This document shows positions 34,484 through 41,921 of a DNA stretch of 64,000 nt, in pieces. The position numbers and the translations under genes are program-made. The notes beneath the pieces are model-generated. The model worked only from the letters and a program-made list of their open reading frames with translations. It searched no databases and had not been told where the DNA came from. Source of the stretch: Streptomyces sp. CB02959 (lineage in GTDB: Bacteria; Actinomycetota; Actinomycetes; Streptomycetales; Streptomycetaceae); contig NZ_NNBP01000022.1 in assembly GCF_002803155.1 (NCBI RefSeq), positions 124,001 through 188,000 of the forward strand, in the 5' to 3' direction. The number at the start of each line of letters is the position of its first letter. The stretch's first letter is position 1.

Positions 34484-35347
34484 GTGGCAGACCAGGCGGC
34501 AGCGCAGACCCCCAGCAACGCGGAGTCCCGCGGAAACGCGGCGGACACCTCTCCCGCATCCTCCGAAAACCCCCCGAAGGAACGCGAGTTCCGCATGGCC
34601 GACCTGGCCCGGGAGGCCGGCATCACCGTCCGCACCCTGCGGTTCTACCGCGAGCGCAAGCTCATCCCGCCGCCCCGCCGGGAAGGCCGGATCGCCTGGT
34701 ACAACGAGCACCACCTCGCCCGCCTGCGCACCATCGCCGCCCTCCTGGAGCGCGGGCACACCCTCGGCGGGATCGCCGAACTCCTCAGCGCCTTCGAGAC
34801 CGGCCGGGACGTCGGCGAACTCCTCGGCCTCCCCAGCCCTCTGCTGACCCCCTGGTCCGAGGAGACCCCGGTCCGCCTCACCCCCGAGGAACTGGCCGAC
34901 CACTTCAGCGGCGAGGTCACCCCGGCGAACCTCACCGCCTCGCTCGCCCTGGGCTACCTCGCCGTGGACGGCGACGAGTTCGTGCACATCAGCCGGCGCC
35001 TGCTGGACGTCTCCACCAGCCTCATCGCCCAGGGCGTCCCGCTGGCCGCCGTCCTGGAGGCCGGCGGCCGGGTCCGCGCGCACGCCGACGCCCTCGCCGA
35101 CATCTTCACCACCCTCATCCGCACCCACCTCGTCCCCACGCTCCAGGACCTCCCCCAGGCCACCGAGAGCGTCGAGAACCTCCGCCCGCTCGCCAAGGGC
35201 GTCGTCGAGGCCGAGCTCTCGATGGCCATGGACCGCCGCATCCGCACGGAACTGGAGAACCTCCTCAACGGCGGGGCCGCCACCCCCCGGCCCCCCGGCC
35301 CCGAGCGGCCCGCGCACCACGAGCGACCGGCCCCCCAGGAGGACTGA
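34484..35347 (+). CDS. MerR-family transcriptional regulator
   Basis: 287 residues. A disordered N-terminal 37 residues is followed by the MerR winged helix (MADLAREAGITVRTLRFYRERKLIPPPRREGRIAWYNEHHLARLRTIAALLERGHTLGGIAELLSAFE). The C-terminal helical domain of about 170 residues contains no Cys cluster, so it does not look like a metal sensor and probably binds an organic ligand. Divergent from the BVMO operon, whose control is the likely job. The start is the GTG at 34484 (gtggcagac, read MADQAAAQTP). Confidence 0.88.
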   Translation: MADQAAAQTPSNAESRGNAADTSPASSENPPKEREFRMADLAREAGITVRTLRFYRERKLIPPPRREGRIAWYNEHHLARLRTIAALLERGHTLGGIAELLSAFETGRDVGELLGLPSPLLTPWSEETPVRLTPEELADHFSGEVTPANLTASLALGYLAVDGDEFVHISRRLLDVSTSLIAQGVPLAAVLEAGGRVRAHADALADIFTTLIRTHLVPTLQDLPQATESVENLRPLAKGVVEAELSMAMDRRIRTELENLLNGGAATPRPPGPERPAHHERPAPQED

Positions 35348-35401
35348 ACCCCCGGGAGGCCGGACCCCGCGGACGGGAACGCACGAGGCGGCGCCGGGCG
35401 G

Positions 35402-36205
35402 CTACGCCCCGTACACCACCGTCACCGGCGCATGGTCGCTCCACCGCTGGTCGTACGCCGCCGCCCGCTCCACGGACGCCTTGACGGCACGGGCCGCCAG
35501 ACCCGGCGTGGACAGGTGGTAGTCGATCCGCCACCCGGCGTCGTTGTCGAAGGCGCGCCCGCGGTAGGACCACCACGAGTACGGGCCCTCGGTGTCCGGG
35601 TGCAGGGCCCGGACGACGTCCACGTAGCCGCCCCGGTCCGCGTCCAGCACCTCGGACAGCCAGGCCCGCTCCTCCGGCAGGAAGCCGGACTTCTTCTGGT
35701 TGGCCTTCCAGTTCTTGAGGTCGGCCTCCTGGTGGGCGATGTTCCAGTCGCCGCAGACGACCACCTCGCGGCCGTCCGCCTTCGCCCGCTCGCGCAGCCC
35801 GACGAGGTACGGCAGGAACTCCGCCATGAAGCGTTCCTTCTCGTCCTGCCGCTCGGTGCCGACCTCGCCGGACGGCAGGTAGAGGCTGGCCACCGTCACC
35901 CCGGGCAGATCGGCTTCCACGTACCGCCCGCTGTCGTCGAACTCCGCCGACCCGAAGCCCACCTGCACCCGCTCCGGCTCCCGCCGCGTGTAGAGCGAGA
36001 CACCGGCCCGCCCCTTGGCGGCGGCCGGCGCGTGCACCACGTGCCAGCCGGCCGGCTCCCGCACCTCAGCCGGCAGCTGAGCGGTCTCGGCCCGCACCTC
36101 CTGGAGGCACAGCACATCGGCGTCGGTCCCGGCCAGCCACGGCACGAAGCCCTTCTTGGCCGCGGCCCGCAGCCCATTCACGTTCACAGAGGTCACGGTC
36201 AGCAT
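35402..36205 (-). CDS. xth: Exodeoxyribonuclease III
   Basis: 267 residues, endonuclease/exonuclease/phosphatase fold. Motifs: SVNVNGLRAAAKKG (metal-site Asn), LCLQEVRAE (metal Glu), the Tyr/Asp region VASLYLPSGE, CGDWNIAHQEADLKNWKANQKKSGFLPEERAWL, YSWWSYRGRAFDNDAGWRIDYHL and the final SDHAPV. It acts in base-excision repair as AP endonuclease and 3'-exonuclease. It stands alone, ending 54 bp from the merR gene's stop (convergent). Confidence 0.95.
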   Translation of the reverse strand: MLTVTSVNVNGLRAAAKKGFVPWLAGTDADVLCLQEVRAETAQLPAEVREPAGWHVVHAPAAAKGRAGVSLYTRREPERVQVGFGSAEFDDSGRYVEADLPGVTVASLYLPSGEVGTERQDEKERFMAEFLPYLVGLRERAKADGREVVVCGDWNIAHQEADLKNWKANQKKSGFLPEERAWLSEVLDADRGGYVDVVRALHPDTEGPYSWWSYRGRAFDNDAGWRIDYHLSTPGLAARAVKASVERAAAYDQRWSDHAPVTVVYGA

Positions 36206-36263
36206 CCCGGCACCCTACCCGGCACGTACGGCCTCCCCCGTGGCGATACCTCCGACCTGCCCC

Positions 36264-37460
36264 TCAGGGCCTGCTTGCGCCAGGTACCCGGAGCCGCCAG
36301 GCATTCCCCGGATGGTCCAGCCACGCCCGTTCGCCGTCGGCGTCGGCGGTCAGCCCGAAGCGGTCATGCTCGGGCCGGCCGCGTTCCGTCCACCACCGGT
36401 AAGCGGCCTCCGCCTCGTCCCAGAGCCGACGGTCGCCGTGCTGCCAGACCCGCGCGGCTCCGCCCTCGCGGAACTGCACGCAGGCCCAGGACCGGTCCCC
36501 CAGCCCGTACAGCCAGACCGGCCGGGCGCCCTCCCGCTTATCCGCGACCACTTGGAGGCAACGCGGTACGCGCAGCCCCAGAACGAAACGAAGCGCGCTG
36601 AACGGACCCCCGACGAACTCGTCCTCCGTGACGGCGGTGGAGGTCTCGTCGCCGTCGGCCACGCTGCCCGGTACGTATTCCCGGTGGGCGACCTGCGGCG
36701 GACGGTGCGCCCGGAGCTTCATGAACTCCACAGGGCCGGTGAACCGGCCGGACGCGCTCCTGCCGTCGTCGCTCACGACCAGCCGGGCCACCGCGTCACC
36801 GTTGCCGTAGTGGGTGCCCCAGGGGCTCACGACGAGACCGCCCGGCCGGACCTGCGTCACCCAGGCATACGGGATGGTCCGCAGGCCGCAGGTTGCGAGG
36901 ACGCGATCGTACGGCGCCCCCGCGGGGTGGCCCTCGGCCCCGTCCCCGTGCACCACCTCGACCGGGGCGCCGAACCGCTCCAACGCCCCCCGCGCGGCGG
37001 TCGCCACGGCCCCGTCCACCTCCACCGAGACCACGTTCGCCGGCCCCACGCGGTGGGCCAGCAGACCCGCGTTCCAGCCGGTTCCGGTCCCGATCTCCAG
37101 GACCCGGTGCCCGCGGCGAACATCGAGGTCCCGGAGCATGCGGAACACCACCGACGGCATCGACGCCGAGCTGGTGGAGACCTGCCCGGGTTCGGTGCCC
37201 GTGTGGTCGCCGTCGTCCCACTGCGTCACGATCGGGCAGTCGGACTCCGCGTAAGCCCGCCAGGCTTCCGGATCGTCCGCCCGGGAGACGGGCACGCTCT
37301 TCCCGGCCCGCATGTCCCAAGGCCACATGAGGTCCGGCAGGAACGCCGCGCGCGGTACGGCGGCATAGGCGGGGGCCCAGTCGGAGGAGAGGGCACCGCC
37401 GGACATGAGGGCGCGCCCCAGCCCGGCATGGCTGGGGCGCTCCTGGTGTGTGTCGGCCAT
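36264..37460 (-). CDS. PIMT-like O-methyltransferase of a peptide cassette
   Basis: 398 residues. The core (about residues 20-240) is protein-L-isoaspartate O-methyltransferase-like: VPRAAFLPDLMWP, the PIMT substrate loop STSSASMPSVVFRML (95-109), SAM motif I VLEIGTGTGWNAGLL (120-134), VVSVEVDGAVATAAR, PYDRVLATCGLRTIPYAWV and LVVSPWGT. A C-terminal domain of about 150 residues is extra compared with repair PIMTs and is typical of peptide-modifying PIMT homologs (FxLD-, graspetide-, lanthidin- or imiditide-type). The ATG at 37460 is 2 nt after a 40-codon peptide gene with two Asp-Gly-Gly sites, the probable substrate. The product would be aspartyl methyl ester leading to aspartimide or isoaspartate. 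Substrate assignment is inference. Confidence 0.85.
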   Translation of the reverse strand: MADTHQERPSHAGLGRALMSGGALSSDWAPAYAAVPRAAFLPDLMWPWDMRAGKSVPVSRADDPEAWRAYAESDCPIVTQWDDGDHTGTEPGQVSTSSASMPSVVFRMLRDLDVRRGHRVLEIGTGTGWNAGLLAHRVGPANVVSVEVDGAVATAARGALERFGAPVEVVHGDGAEGHPAGAPYDRVLATCGLRTIPYAWVTQVRPGGLVVSPWGTHYGNGDAVARLVVSDDGRSASGRFTGPVEFMKLRAHRPPQVAHREYVPGSVADGDETSTAVTEDEFVGGPFSALRFVLGLRVPRCLQVVADKREGARPVWLYGLGDRSWACVQFREGGAARVWQHGDRRLWDEAEAAYRWWTERGRPEHDRFGLTADADGERAWLDHPGNAWRLRVPGASRP

Positions 37461-37462
37461 GT

Positions 37463-37585
37463 TCAGTCGGCCTTGGGCGGGTTGGGGACGCCGGGGCCGC
37501 CGTCGGGAGTCGGCGGCTGGTGGGGGCCGGGGTACGGCTCGCCGGGAAGCTTGTCGCCGCCGTCGGCACTGAGAGCCATGAACAC
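37463..37585 (-). CDS. Candidate precursor peptide for the PIMT-like methyltransferase
   Basis: 40 codons from the GTG at 37585, which has AAGGAG at 6-nt spacing; an ATG two codons later has worse spacing. Sequence: a short MFMALSADGGDK, then LPGEPYPGPHQPPTP, then DGGPGVPNPPKAD. It has no Cys and only one Ser and one Thr, so it is not a lanthipeptide. It is rich in Pro/Gly with two Asp-Gly-Gly sites, and Asp-Gly is the sequence most prone to succinimide formation. It stops 2 nt before the methyltransferase start, implying translational coupling. No ATP-grasp, LanM, cyclodehydratase, protease or transporter is nearby. It could instead be a non-modified small protein. Confidence 0.65.
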   Translation of the reverse strand: MFMALSADGGDKLPGEPYPGPHQPPTPDGGPGVPNPPKAD

Positions 37586-37631
37586 GGGTTTCTCCTTCTG
37601 CTTGATATCCGGTTGATGTCCGGGACTGGAT

Positions 37632-37823
37632 TTAGGCGGGCGGTCCGGGAGACCGGACGACGAGCGTCGCGCCGTGTTCGTCGCACCGATACACCGCGGG
37701 GGCCCACAAGGCCATGTCGTGCCCGCCGAACGGACAGCGCACCGGAAGGTCGTCGCCGGTCGTCGCCGGCCATGGCGCGGTCTCCCGCTGAGCTGCGAGC
37801 AGGCGCCCTAGTAGGCGCTGCAC
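37632..37823 (-). CDS. Small Cys/His protein in the methyltransferase operon
   Basis: 63 residues from the GTG at 37823, overlapping the end of the upstream gene by 16 bp. The second half has CPFGGHDMALWAPAVYRCDEHGATLVV: C-x4-H and C-x2-H spaced to bind zinc. The N-terminal 25 residues are helical and basic. I do not recognise the family. As part of a four-gene operon ending in the PIMT-like enzyme it might assist recognition of the peptide, but nothing in the sequence proves this. Confidence 0.6.
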   Translation of the reverse strand: MQRLLGRLLAAQRETAPWPATTGDDLPVRCPFGGHDMALWAPAVYRCDEHGATLVVRSPGPPA

Positions 37824-38134
37824 GGCCTGCCGCTTCCGTCAGTCCGCTTGCCCGCGTTCGGCCCCAGCGACCGCCTGGTCTGGTCCGCGTTCCTCACGCT
37901 CAGATCGTCCGGCCGCCCGTCGCCCGCCCGCGCCGCCCGCACGATGCGGGCCAGCCGAGCGGTCTGGCTGGGCGTGAGCAGCGGCGGGGCCACCCGGGAC
38001 ACCCTGACGCCCCCGTCCTCCGTCACGGACACCGTGCTGGGCGGGGCGTCGATCCCCACCGCTTTCAGCGCGGCATCGAGTTGCGCTCCTTCGTCAGCGC
38101 ACGCCGAGTAGGGCGTACGGGCAGGACTGGCCAT
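37808..38134 (-). CDS. Hypothetical protein, first gene of the methyltransferase operon
   Basis: 108 residues from the ATG at 38134, with AAGGAGGG 5 nt upstream; the longer frame to 38242 has no such site. Two parts: an N-terminal half MASPARTPYSACADEGAQLDAALKAVGIDAPPSTVSVTEDGGVRVSR, resembling a small alpha/beta domain, and a helical RLARIVRAARAGD, then a polar tail ending GRPCSAY. No known domain recognised. Its promoter must lie in 38135-38245, shared with the divergent XRE regulator, so the operon may be controlled by that regulator. Confidence 0.6.
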   Translation of the reverse strand: MASPARTPYSACADEGAQLDAALKAVGIDAPPSTVSVTEDGGVRVSRVAPPLLTPSQTARLARIVRAARAGDGRPDDLSVRNADQTRRSLGPNAGKRTDGSGRPCSAY

Positions 38135-38245
38135 CGAGCCCTCCTTGCTCTCCGTAGCGGCTTCGCTACTGGGGAGGTTCAGAGTGGACCGCGCCTGGGG
38201 AGCATTCAACTTGTCACTACGGGACGGAAGGTCGTTGAACACCCC

Positions 38246-39082
38246 TTGAACAAGAACGAGTTGAACCCGGACGCCTCACCACAGGCGGCCTACGGAGCAC
38301 ATTTACGCAGCGCCCGAGAGTCGCGCGGCTGGACGCAAGATGACCTCGCTCAGCGCATGGACTATTCCAGCGTCCACGTTTCAGCCGTCGAAAACGGTCG
38401 GAAGCCTCCAACCCTCCGTTTCTCGCGTAGCGCAGACAGAGCCTTCGGCACCGAAGGCGCAAGGGACTCCTTCGAGCGCCAGTGCCGCGAGATCACACAC
38501 GGTGGCTTGCTGGAAGGCTTCCCGGAGTACGTCAAATACGAGGGCCGGGCAGTAGAGATCCGCCTGTACAACATCGGGATCATCCCAGGCTTGTTGCAGA
38601 CGCCTGAGTACGCCCGCGTGCTGGCAGAGAGCGCCATGCGGCGGGGTGCCATCACTCTCGAACAGGCAGAGGAGCGCGTCTCGTTCCTGGCAGACCGGCA
38701 AGCGGCACTGAGGCGACATCGGCCCCCCATGATGTTTGTGACCATGGATGAAAGCTGCATTCGTCGGCCCATCGGCGGGCCTCGGGTGATGAACGATCAG
38801 TTGGCGCACCTGGTTGAGTTCGCCGGGTTGCCCAACACACTGTTGCAGGTGGCTCCTTACGAGATAGGAGAGCGTCGGACCTTTGACCTGCCAGTCAACT
38901 TGCTGACACTGCCGGACCGCTCAGTGATCTGCTACGCCGAATCGCAAGCGCAGGGAAATCTCGACCGAGACAGCACCTCCGTGGTGCCTGTGCTGAACGC
39001 TTACCATCAGCTACAGGCCGAAGCTATGTCCCAGGCGGCATCGGTGGCCATGATCGAGCAGGTACGAAAGGGCTCCCCGTGA
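38246..39082 (+). CDS. XRE-family regulator with DUF5753
   Basis: 278 residues from the TTG at 38246 (GGAAGG about 14 nt upstream). Homologs in Streptomyces start at the same sequence NK-EL-PDASPQAAYGA. Helix-turn-helix at about 15-70 (LRSARESRGWTQDDLAQRMDYSSVHVSAVENGRKPPTLRF). DUF5753 from about 85: FERQCREITHGGLLEGFPEYVKYEGRAVEIRLYNIGIIPGLLQTPEYARVLAES..., MDESCIRRPIGGPRVMNDQL and QVAPYEIGERRTFDLPVNLLTL. Its GTGA overlap with the first DUF397 gene makes the classic regulator/DUF397 pair. Third-position G/C is lower than in the core genes, hinting at acquisition. It could repress the divergent small-peptide operon. Confidence 0.9.
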   Translation: MNKNELNPDASPQAAYGAHLRSARESRGWTQDDLAQRMDYSSVHVSAVENGRKPPTLRFSRSADRAFGTEGARDSFERQCREITHGGLLEGFPEYVKYEGRAVEIRLYNIGIIPGLLQTPEYARVLAESAMRRGAITLEQAEERVSFLADRQAALRRHRPPMMFVTMDESCIRRPIGGPRVMNDQLAHLVEFAGLPNTLLQVAPYEIGERRTFDLPVNLLTLPDRSVICYAESQAQGNLDRDSTSVVPVLNAYHQLQAEAMSQAASVAMIEQVRKGSP

Positions 39083-39276
39083 CGACTTCTCCCCGCTGGT
39101 TCACGTCCTCCTACAGCAACAACGGCGGCGACTGCATCGAGGTCGCCACCAACCTCGCCGCCACCCGCGGCATGGTCCCCGTCCGCGACTCCAAGAACCC
39201 GGACGGCCCGCACCTGCACCTCACCCCACAGGCGTTCGCCGGCCTCGTCGCGCTGGCGAAGCAGACCGACGGCTGA
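39079..39276 (+). CDS. DUF397 protein, copy 1
   Basis: 65 residues from the GTG at 39079, overlapping the XRE stop by 4 bp. WFTSSYSNNGGDCIEVATN and MVPVRDSKNPDGPHLHLTPQAFAGLVALAK are the DUF397 hallmarks. It is nearly identical in DNA and protein to copy 4, and less like copies 2 and 3, which lie between them. Confidence 0.9.
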   Translation: MTTSPRWFTSSYSNNGGDCIEVATNLAATRGMVPVRDSKNPDGPHLHLTPQAFAGLVALAKQTDG

Positions 39277-39293
39277 GTCCACCGCACACGACG

Positions 39294-39332
39294 ACGCCCC
39301 CGCCCGGAATCCCCTCTCCCGGTGGGGGCGCC
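39294..39332 (+). terminator. Hairpin after DUF397 copy 1
   Basis: ACGCCCCCGCCCGG pairs with CCGGTGGGGGCGCC, 17 nt after the stop. The same hairpin type follows copies 2 and 4. Confidence 0.65.
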
Positions 39333-39390
39333 TCACGTTTCCGCAGGCGGCATCTGTGGCCGTGATCAGCACATTACGAAAGGGCACCCC

Positions 39391-39588
39391 GTGACGACCG
39401 AAACCCCCTGCTGGGCCAAGAGCAGCTACAGCAGCAACGGCGGCAACTGCATCGAGTGGGCACCGGCGCACGCGGTGGCCACAGGTGATTTTCTCGTCCG
39501 TGACCGCAAGGTTCCGAACGGCCCCCATCTGAATCTGTCCGGCAATGCCTTCGCCGGACTGGTCGCCTTCGCCAAAGCGCACGGCTGA
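39391..39588 (+). CDS. DUF397 protein, copy 2
   Basis: 65 residues from the GTG at 39391: CWAKSSYSSNGGNCIEWAPAHAVATGDFLVRDRK..., HLNLSGNAFAGLVAFAK. The frame upstream to 39322 is only a relic of the regulator's 3' end. Diverged from copies 1 and 4 (EWAPAHAV versus EVATNLAA), so it may have another partner. Confidence 0.88.
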   Translation: MTTETPCWAKSSYSSNGGNCIEWAPAHAVATGDFLVRDRKVPNGPHLNLSGNAFAGLVAFAKAHG

Positions 39589-39634
39589 CCACAGCCCCCT
39601 TCCCGCGTTTCCCGCTCGCGACTGTGGAGGCGAC

Positions 39635-39675
39635 GACGCCCCCGCCAAGGCTCTTCCGACGGGGGCGCCCCGTCG
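39635..39675 (+). terminator. Hairpin after DUF397 copy 2
   Basis: GACGCCCCCGCC pairs with GACGGGGGCGCC in the same position relative to the stop as the hairpin after copy 1. Confidence 0.6.
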
Positions 39676-39763
39676 CGTTTCGGGCCTACCCTCAGTTGCA
39701 GTCCGAAGCACGCTCGCAAGCAGCATCCATGGCCTTGGCCGATCAGCTTCGAAAGGGCACCCC

Positions 39764-39961
39764 GTGACCACAGACTCCCCCCGCTGGATCGCGTCCTCCT
39801 ACAGCAACAACGGCGGCCAGTGCATCGAGTGGGTGCCGGAGCACGCAGCGGCCGCCGGTGAAGTCCTGGTCCGGGACAGCAAGACCCCCACCGGGCCGCA
39901 CCTGACCCTCTCCGTCGACGCATGGGCGGAACTGGTCGACTTCGCCAAGTTCCAGAGCTGA
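39764..39961 (+). CDS. DUF397 protein, copy 3
   Basis: 65 residues from the GTG at 39764: RWIASSYSNNGGQCIEWVPEHAAAAGEVLVRDSKTPTGPHLTLS. It groups with copy 2 by the EW-P-HA motif. It is preceded by the longest regulator relic, reading YPQLQSEARSQAASMALADQ and continuing to LRKGTP. The frame starting 39545 is not real. Confidence 0.88.
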   Translation: MTTDSPRWIASSYSNNGGQCIEWVPEHAAAAGEVLVRDSKTPTGPHLTLSVDAWAELVDFAKFQS

Positions 39962-40023
39962 CCACGACCACTCCCCCAAGCGGCATCCGTGGCCTTGATC
40001 GATCAGCTTCGAAAGGGTTCCCC

Positions 40024-40224
40024 GTGACGACCGAATCCCCCCGCTGGTTCACGTCCTCCTACAGTGGCAACGGCGGCCAGTGCATCGAGGTCGCCACCAA
40101 CCTCGTAGCCACCCGCGGCATGGTCCCCGTCCGCGACTCCAAGAACCCGGACGGCCCGCACCTGCACCTCACCCCACAGGCATTCGCCGACCTCGTGGCG
40201 CTGGCGAAGCAGACGCACAGCTGA
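40024..40224 (+). CDS. DUF397 protein, copy 4
   Basis: 66 residues from the GTG at 40024: WFTSSYSGNGGQCIEVATNLVATRGMVPVRDSKNPDGPHLHL... Almost the same DNA as copy 1 although two diverged copies lie between, which points to gene conversion or a block duplication. A GC hairpin follows at 40241. Confidence 0.9.
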   Translation: MTTESPRWFTSSYSGNGGQCIEVATNLVATRGMVPVRDSKNPDGPHLHLTPQAFADLVALAKQTHS

Positions 40225-40240
40225 CACCACGGAACGCGAC

Positions 40241-40280
40241 TACGCCCCCGCCAGGGACCTCCCGGCGGGGGCGCCTCGCG
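40241..40280 (+). terminator. Hairpin after DUF397 copy 4
   Basis: ACGCCCCCGCCAGG pairs with CCGGCGGGGGCGCC; it ends the array. Confidence 0.65.
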
Positions 40281-40383
40281 TTTCCCCAGGTCAGACGGGC
40301 TCCACCGCGCCCCCTCGCCCTGACCGGCCGCCCGGCCGAAGCGCCGCTTCCGCCTTCCCCCGCACTTCCGTACGCTTCCTGGA

Positions 40384-40869
40384 ATGGAGATACGCCCCGT
40401 CCGCTACGACCACCCCGACGCGCTCCGGCTCGACGAAGAGGTCCAGCAGGAGTACGTCCGGCGGTACGGCGGCGACGGGGACGTGACCCCGCTGGCGCCG
40501 GAGATGTTCCTGCCGCCGCACGGCCTGTACCTGATCGCCTACGAGGACGGCCGGCCGCTGGCCACCGGCGGCTGGCGGGTCCAGGACGACACCGCCTCCG
40601 GGTACGCCGCCGGCGACGCGGAGATCAAGCGGATGTTCGTGGTGCCGACGGCCCGTGGCCGCGGTCTGGCCCGACTGATCCTGGCCGCGCTGGAGACCGA
40701 CGCCCGGGCCGCGGGCCGCCTCCGCATGGTGTTGGAGACCGGCACCGAGCAGCCCGAAGCGCTCGCCCTGTACGCGTCCAGCGGCTACGCACTCGTGGCG
40801 AAGTTCGGCCACTACCGGACCTACGAATCGAGCCGCTGCATGGCGAAACCGCTGGTCGGGGACGCGTAG
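40384..40869 (+). CDS. GNAT-family N-acetyltransferase
   Basis: 161 residues from the ATG at 40384. GNAT motif A: IKRMFVVPTARGRGLARLILAALETDARAAG (acetyl-CoA loop RxxGxG/A as ARGRGLA), followed by MVLETGTEQPEALALYASSGY (motif B). The substrate is unknown. Preceded by the DUF397 array and followed by a hairpin terminator. Confidence 0.88.
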   Translation: MEIRPVRYDHPDALRLDEEVQQEYVRRYGGDGDVTPLAPEMFLPPHGLYLIAYEDGRPLATGGWRVQDDTASGYAAGDAEIKRMFVVPTARGRGLARLILAALETDARAAGRLRMVLETGTEQPEALALYASSGYALVAKFGHYRTYESSRCMAKPLVGDA

Positions 40870-40883
40870 CCGCACCCTTCAGG

Positions 40884-40910
40884 AGGGGCCCGGCCGCCGC
40901 AGGGCCCCTT
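40884..40910 (+). terminator. Terminator after the GNAT gene
   Basis: AGGGGCCC-GGCCGCCGCA-GGGCCCCTT, 15 bp past the stop codon. Confidence 0.65.
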
Positions 40911-40915
40911 GCTCT

Positions 40916-40968
40916 TTGACATGTCCCCTGCCCCCTCCCCATACTCATTCCACTAATTAACTAGTTAA
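40916..40968 (+). promoter_or_regulatory. Promoter and palindromic operator of the ABC/GntR operon
   Basis: TTGACA at 40916-40921 with a weak CATACT at 40940-40945, then the perfect palindrome TTAACTAGTTAA (40957-40968), 14 bp before the ATG at 40983. Its A/T-richness stands out sharply. YtrA-type GntR repressors bind such AT-rich dyads in front of their own ABC operons, so this is the likely site of the GntR protein at 43050. Confidence 0.6.
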
Positions 40969-40982
40969 AGGGGGGATCCACC

Positions 40983-41921
40983 ATGCACGACCCGAGCCCC
41001 TGGGCGATCGAGGCCGAGGACCTGGGGAAGCGGTACCGCCGGCGGTGGGCGCTCCAGGAGTGCTCCTTCCGGCTCCCGGCCGGGCGCGTCTGCGCCATGG
41101 TCGGCCCCAACGGCGCCGGCAAGAGCACCTTCCTGGGCATCGCGGCCCGCCTGATCGAGCCGTCCGTCGGCAGCCTGCGGCTGTGCGGCGTCCCGGTCGG
41201 CAACCCCGCCGTCATGAAGCGCGTCGCCTACCTCGCCCAGAACAAGCCCCTCTACCCGCGCTTCACGGTCGCCGAGACGCTCCGGCTCGGCCGCGAACTG
41301 AACCCGCGCTGGGACCAGGCGGTGGCCGAACGCATCGTCCGCTCCGGCGACGTACCGCTCAACGCCCGGGTCGGCACCCTCTCGGGCGGCCAGCGCACCC
41401 GCGTCGCCTTCGCCGTCGCCTTCGGCAAGCGCCCCGAGCTGCTGCTGCTCGACGAGCCGATGTCCGACCTGGACCCGCTGGCCCGCGACGAACTGTCCGG
41501 GCTCCTGATGTCCGAGGTCGCCGAGCACGGCACCACCGTCCTGATGTCCTCCCACATGCTGGGCGAGGTCGAGGAGATGTGCGACTACCTCCTCGTACTG
41601 GCCGGCGGCCGGCTGCGGATGTCCGGCCCGACCGACGCCCTGGTGCCCGCCCACATGCTGGTGACCGGGCGGGCCGTCGCCGACCGGGTGCCCGCGGAGC
41701 TGACCGAGCGGCACACCGTCGTCGAATCCCGCGTCAGCGGACGGCAGTTCAGCGCCCTGATACGGCCCGAGGGACCCCTCCCCACCCACTCCGGGGCCCC
41801 CGGGGACGCCCCCTGGGACGTCGTGCCGCCGAGCCTGGAGGAGATCCTGCTGGCCTGCATGCGCTCCCCCAAGGCACCCGCCCTGATCATGGACGAGGCC
41901 CGGAAGGAGACCGCGGCATGA
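40983..41921 (+). CDS. ABC transporter ATP-binding protein
   Basis: 312 residues. Walker A MVGPNGAGKSTFLG, Q-loop YLAQNKPLYPRFTV, signature LSGGQRTRVAFAVAF, Walker B ELLLLDEPMSDLDP and H-loop LMSSHML. The long C-terminal tail (about 230-312) is typical of drug- or peptide-export ATPases of the YtrB type. With the permease after it and a YtrA-type repressor, this is an exporter, possibly responding to cell-envelope stress. The ATGA overlap with the permease shows coupling. Confidence 0.92.
   Translation: MHDPSPWAIEAEDLGKRYRRRWALQECSFRLPAGRVCAMVGPNGAGKSTFLGIAARLIEPSVGSLRLCGVPVGNPAVMKRVAYLAQNKPLYPRFTVAETLRLGRELNPRWDQAVAERIVRSGDVPLNARVGTLSGGQRTRVAFAVAFGKRPELLLLDEPMSDLDPLARDELSGLLMSEVAEHGTTVLMSSHMLGEVEEMCDYLLVLAGGRLRMSGPTDALVPAHMLVTGRAVADRVPAELTERHTVVESRVSGRQFSALIRPEGPLPTHSGAPGDAPWDVVPPSLEEILLACMRSPKAPALIMDEARKETAA

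Larger units (their letters stand above)
39025..40023 (+). repeat. Relics of the XRE gene 3' end before each DUF397 copy
   Basis: The end of the XRE gene (SQAASVAMIEQVRKGSP, about 39030-39079) recurs in degraded form directly upstream of copies 2 (about 39343-39390), 3 (about 39682-39763) and 4 (about 39978-40023), always ending CGAAAGGGnnCCCCGTGA. The array therefore grew by tandem duplication of a unit of about 330 bp made of the regulator tail, a DUF397 gene and a hairpin. Confidence 0.75.

Noticed and set aside
36264..37460. Calling the PIMT-like protein an ordinary isoaspartate-repair enzyme (pcm)
   Set aside because: It is nearly twice the usual length, has an added C-terminal domain, and is coupled to a small peptide gene.
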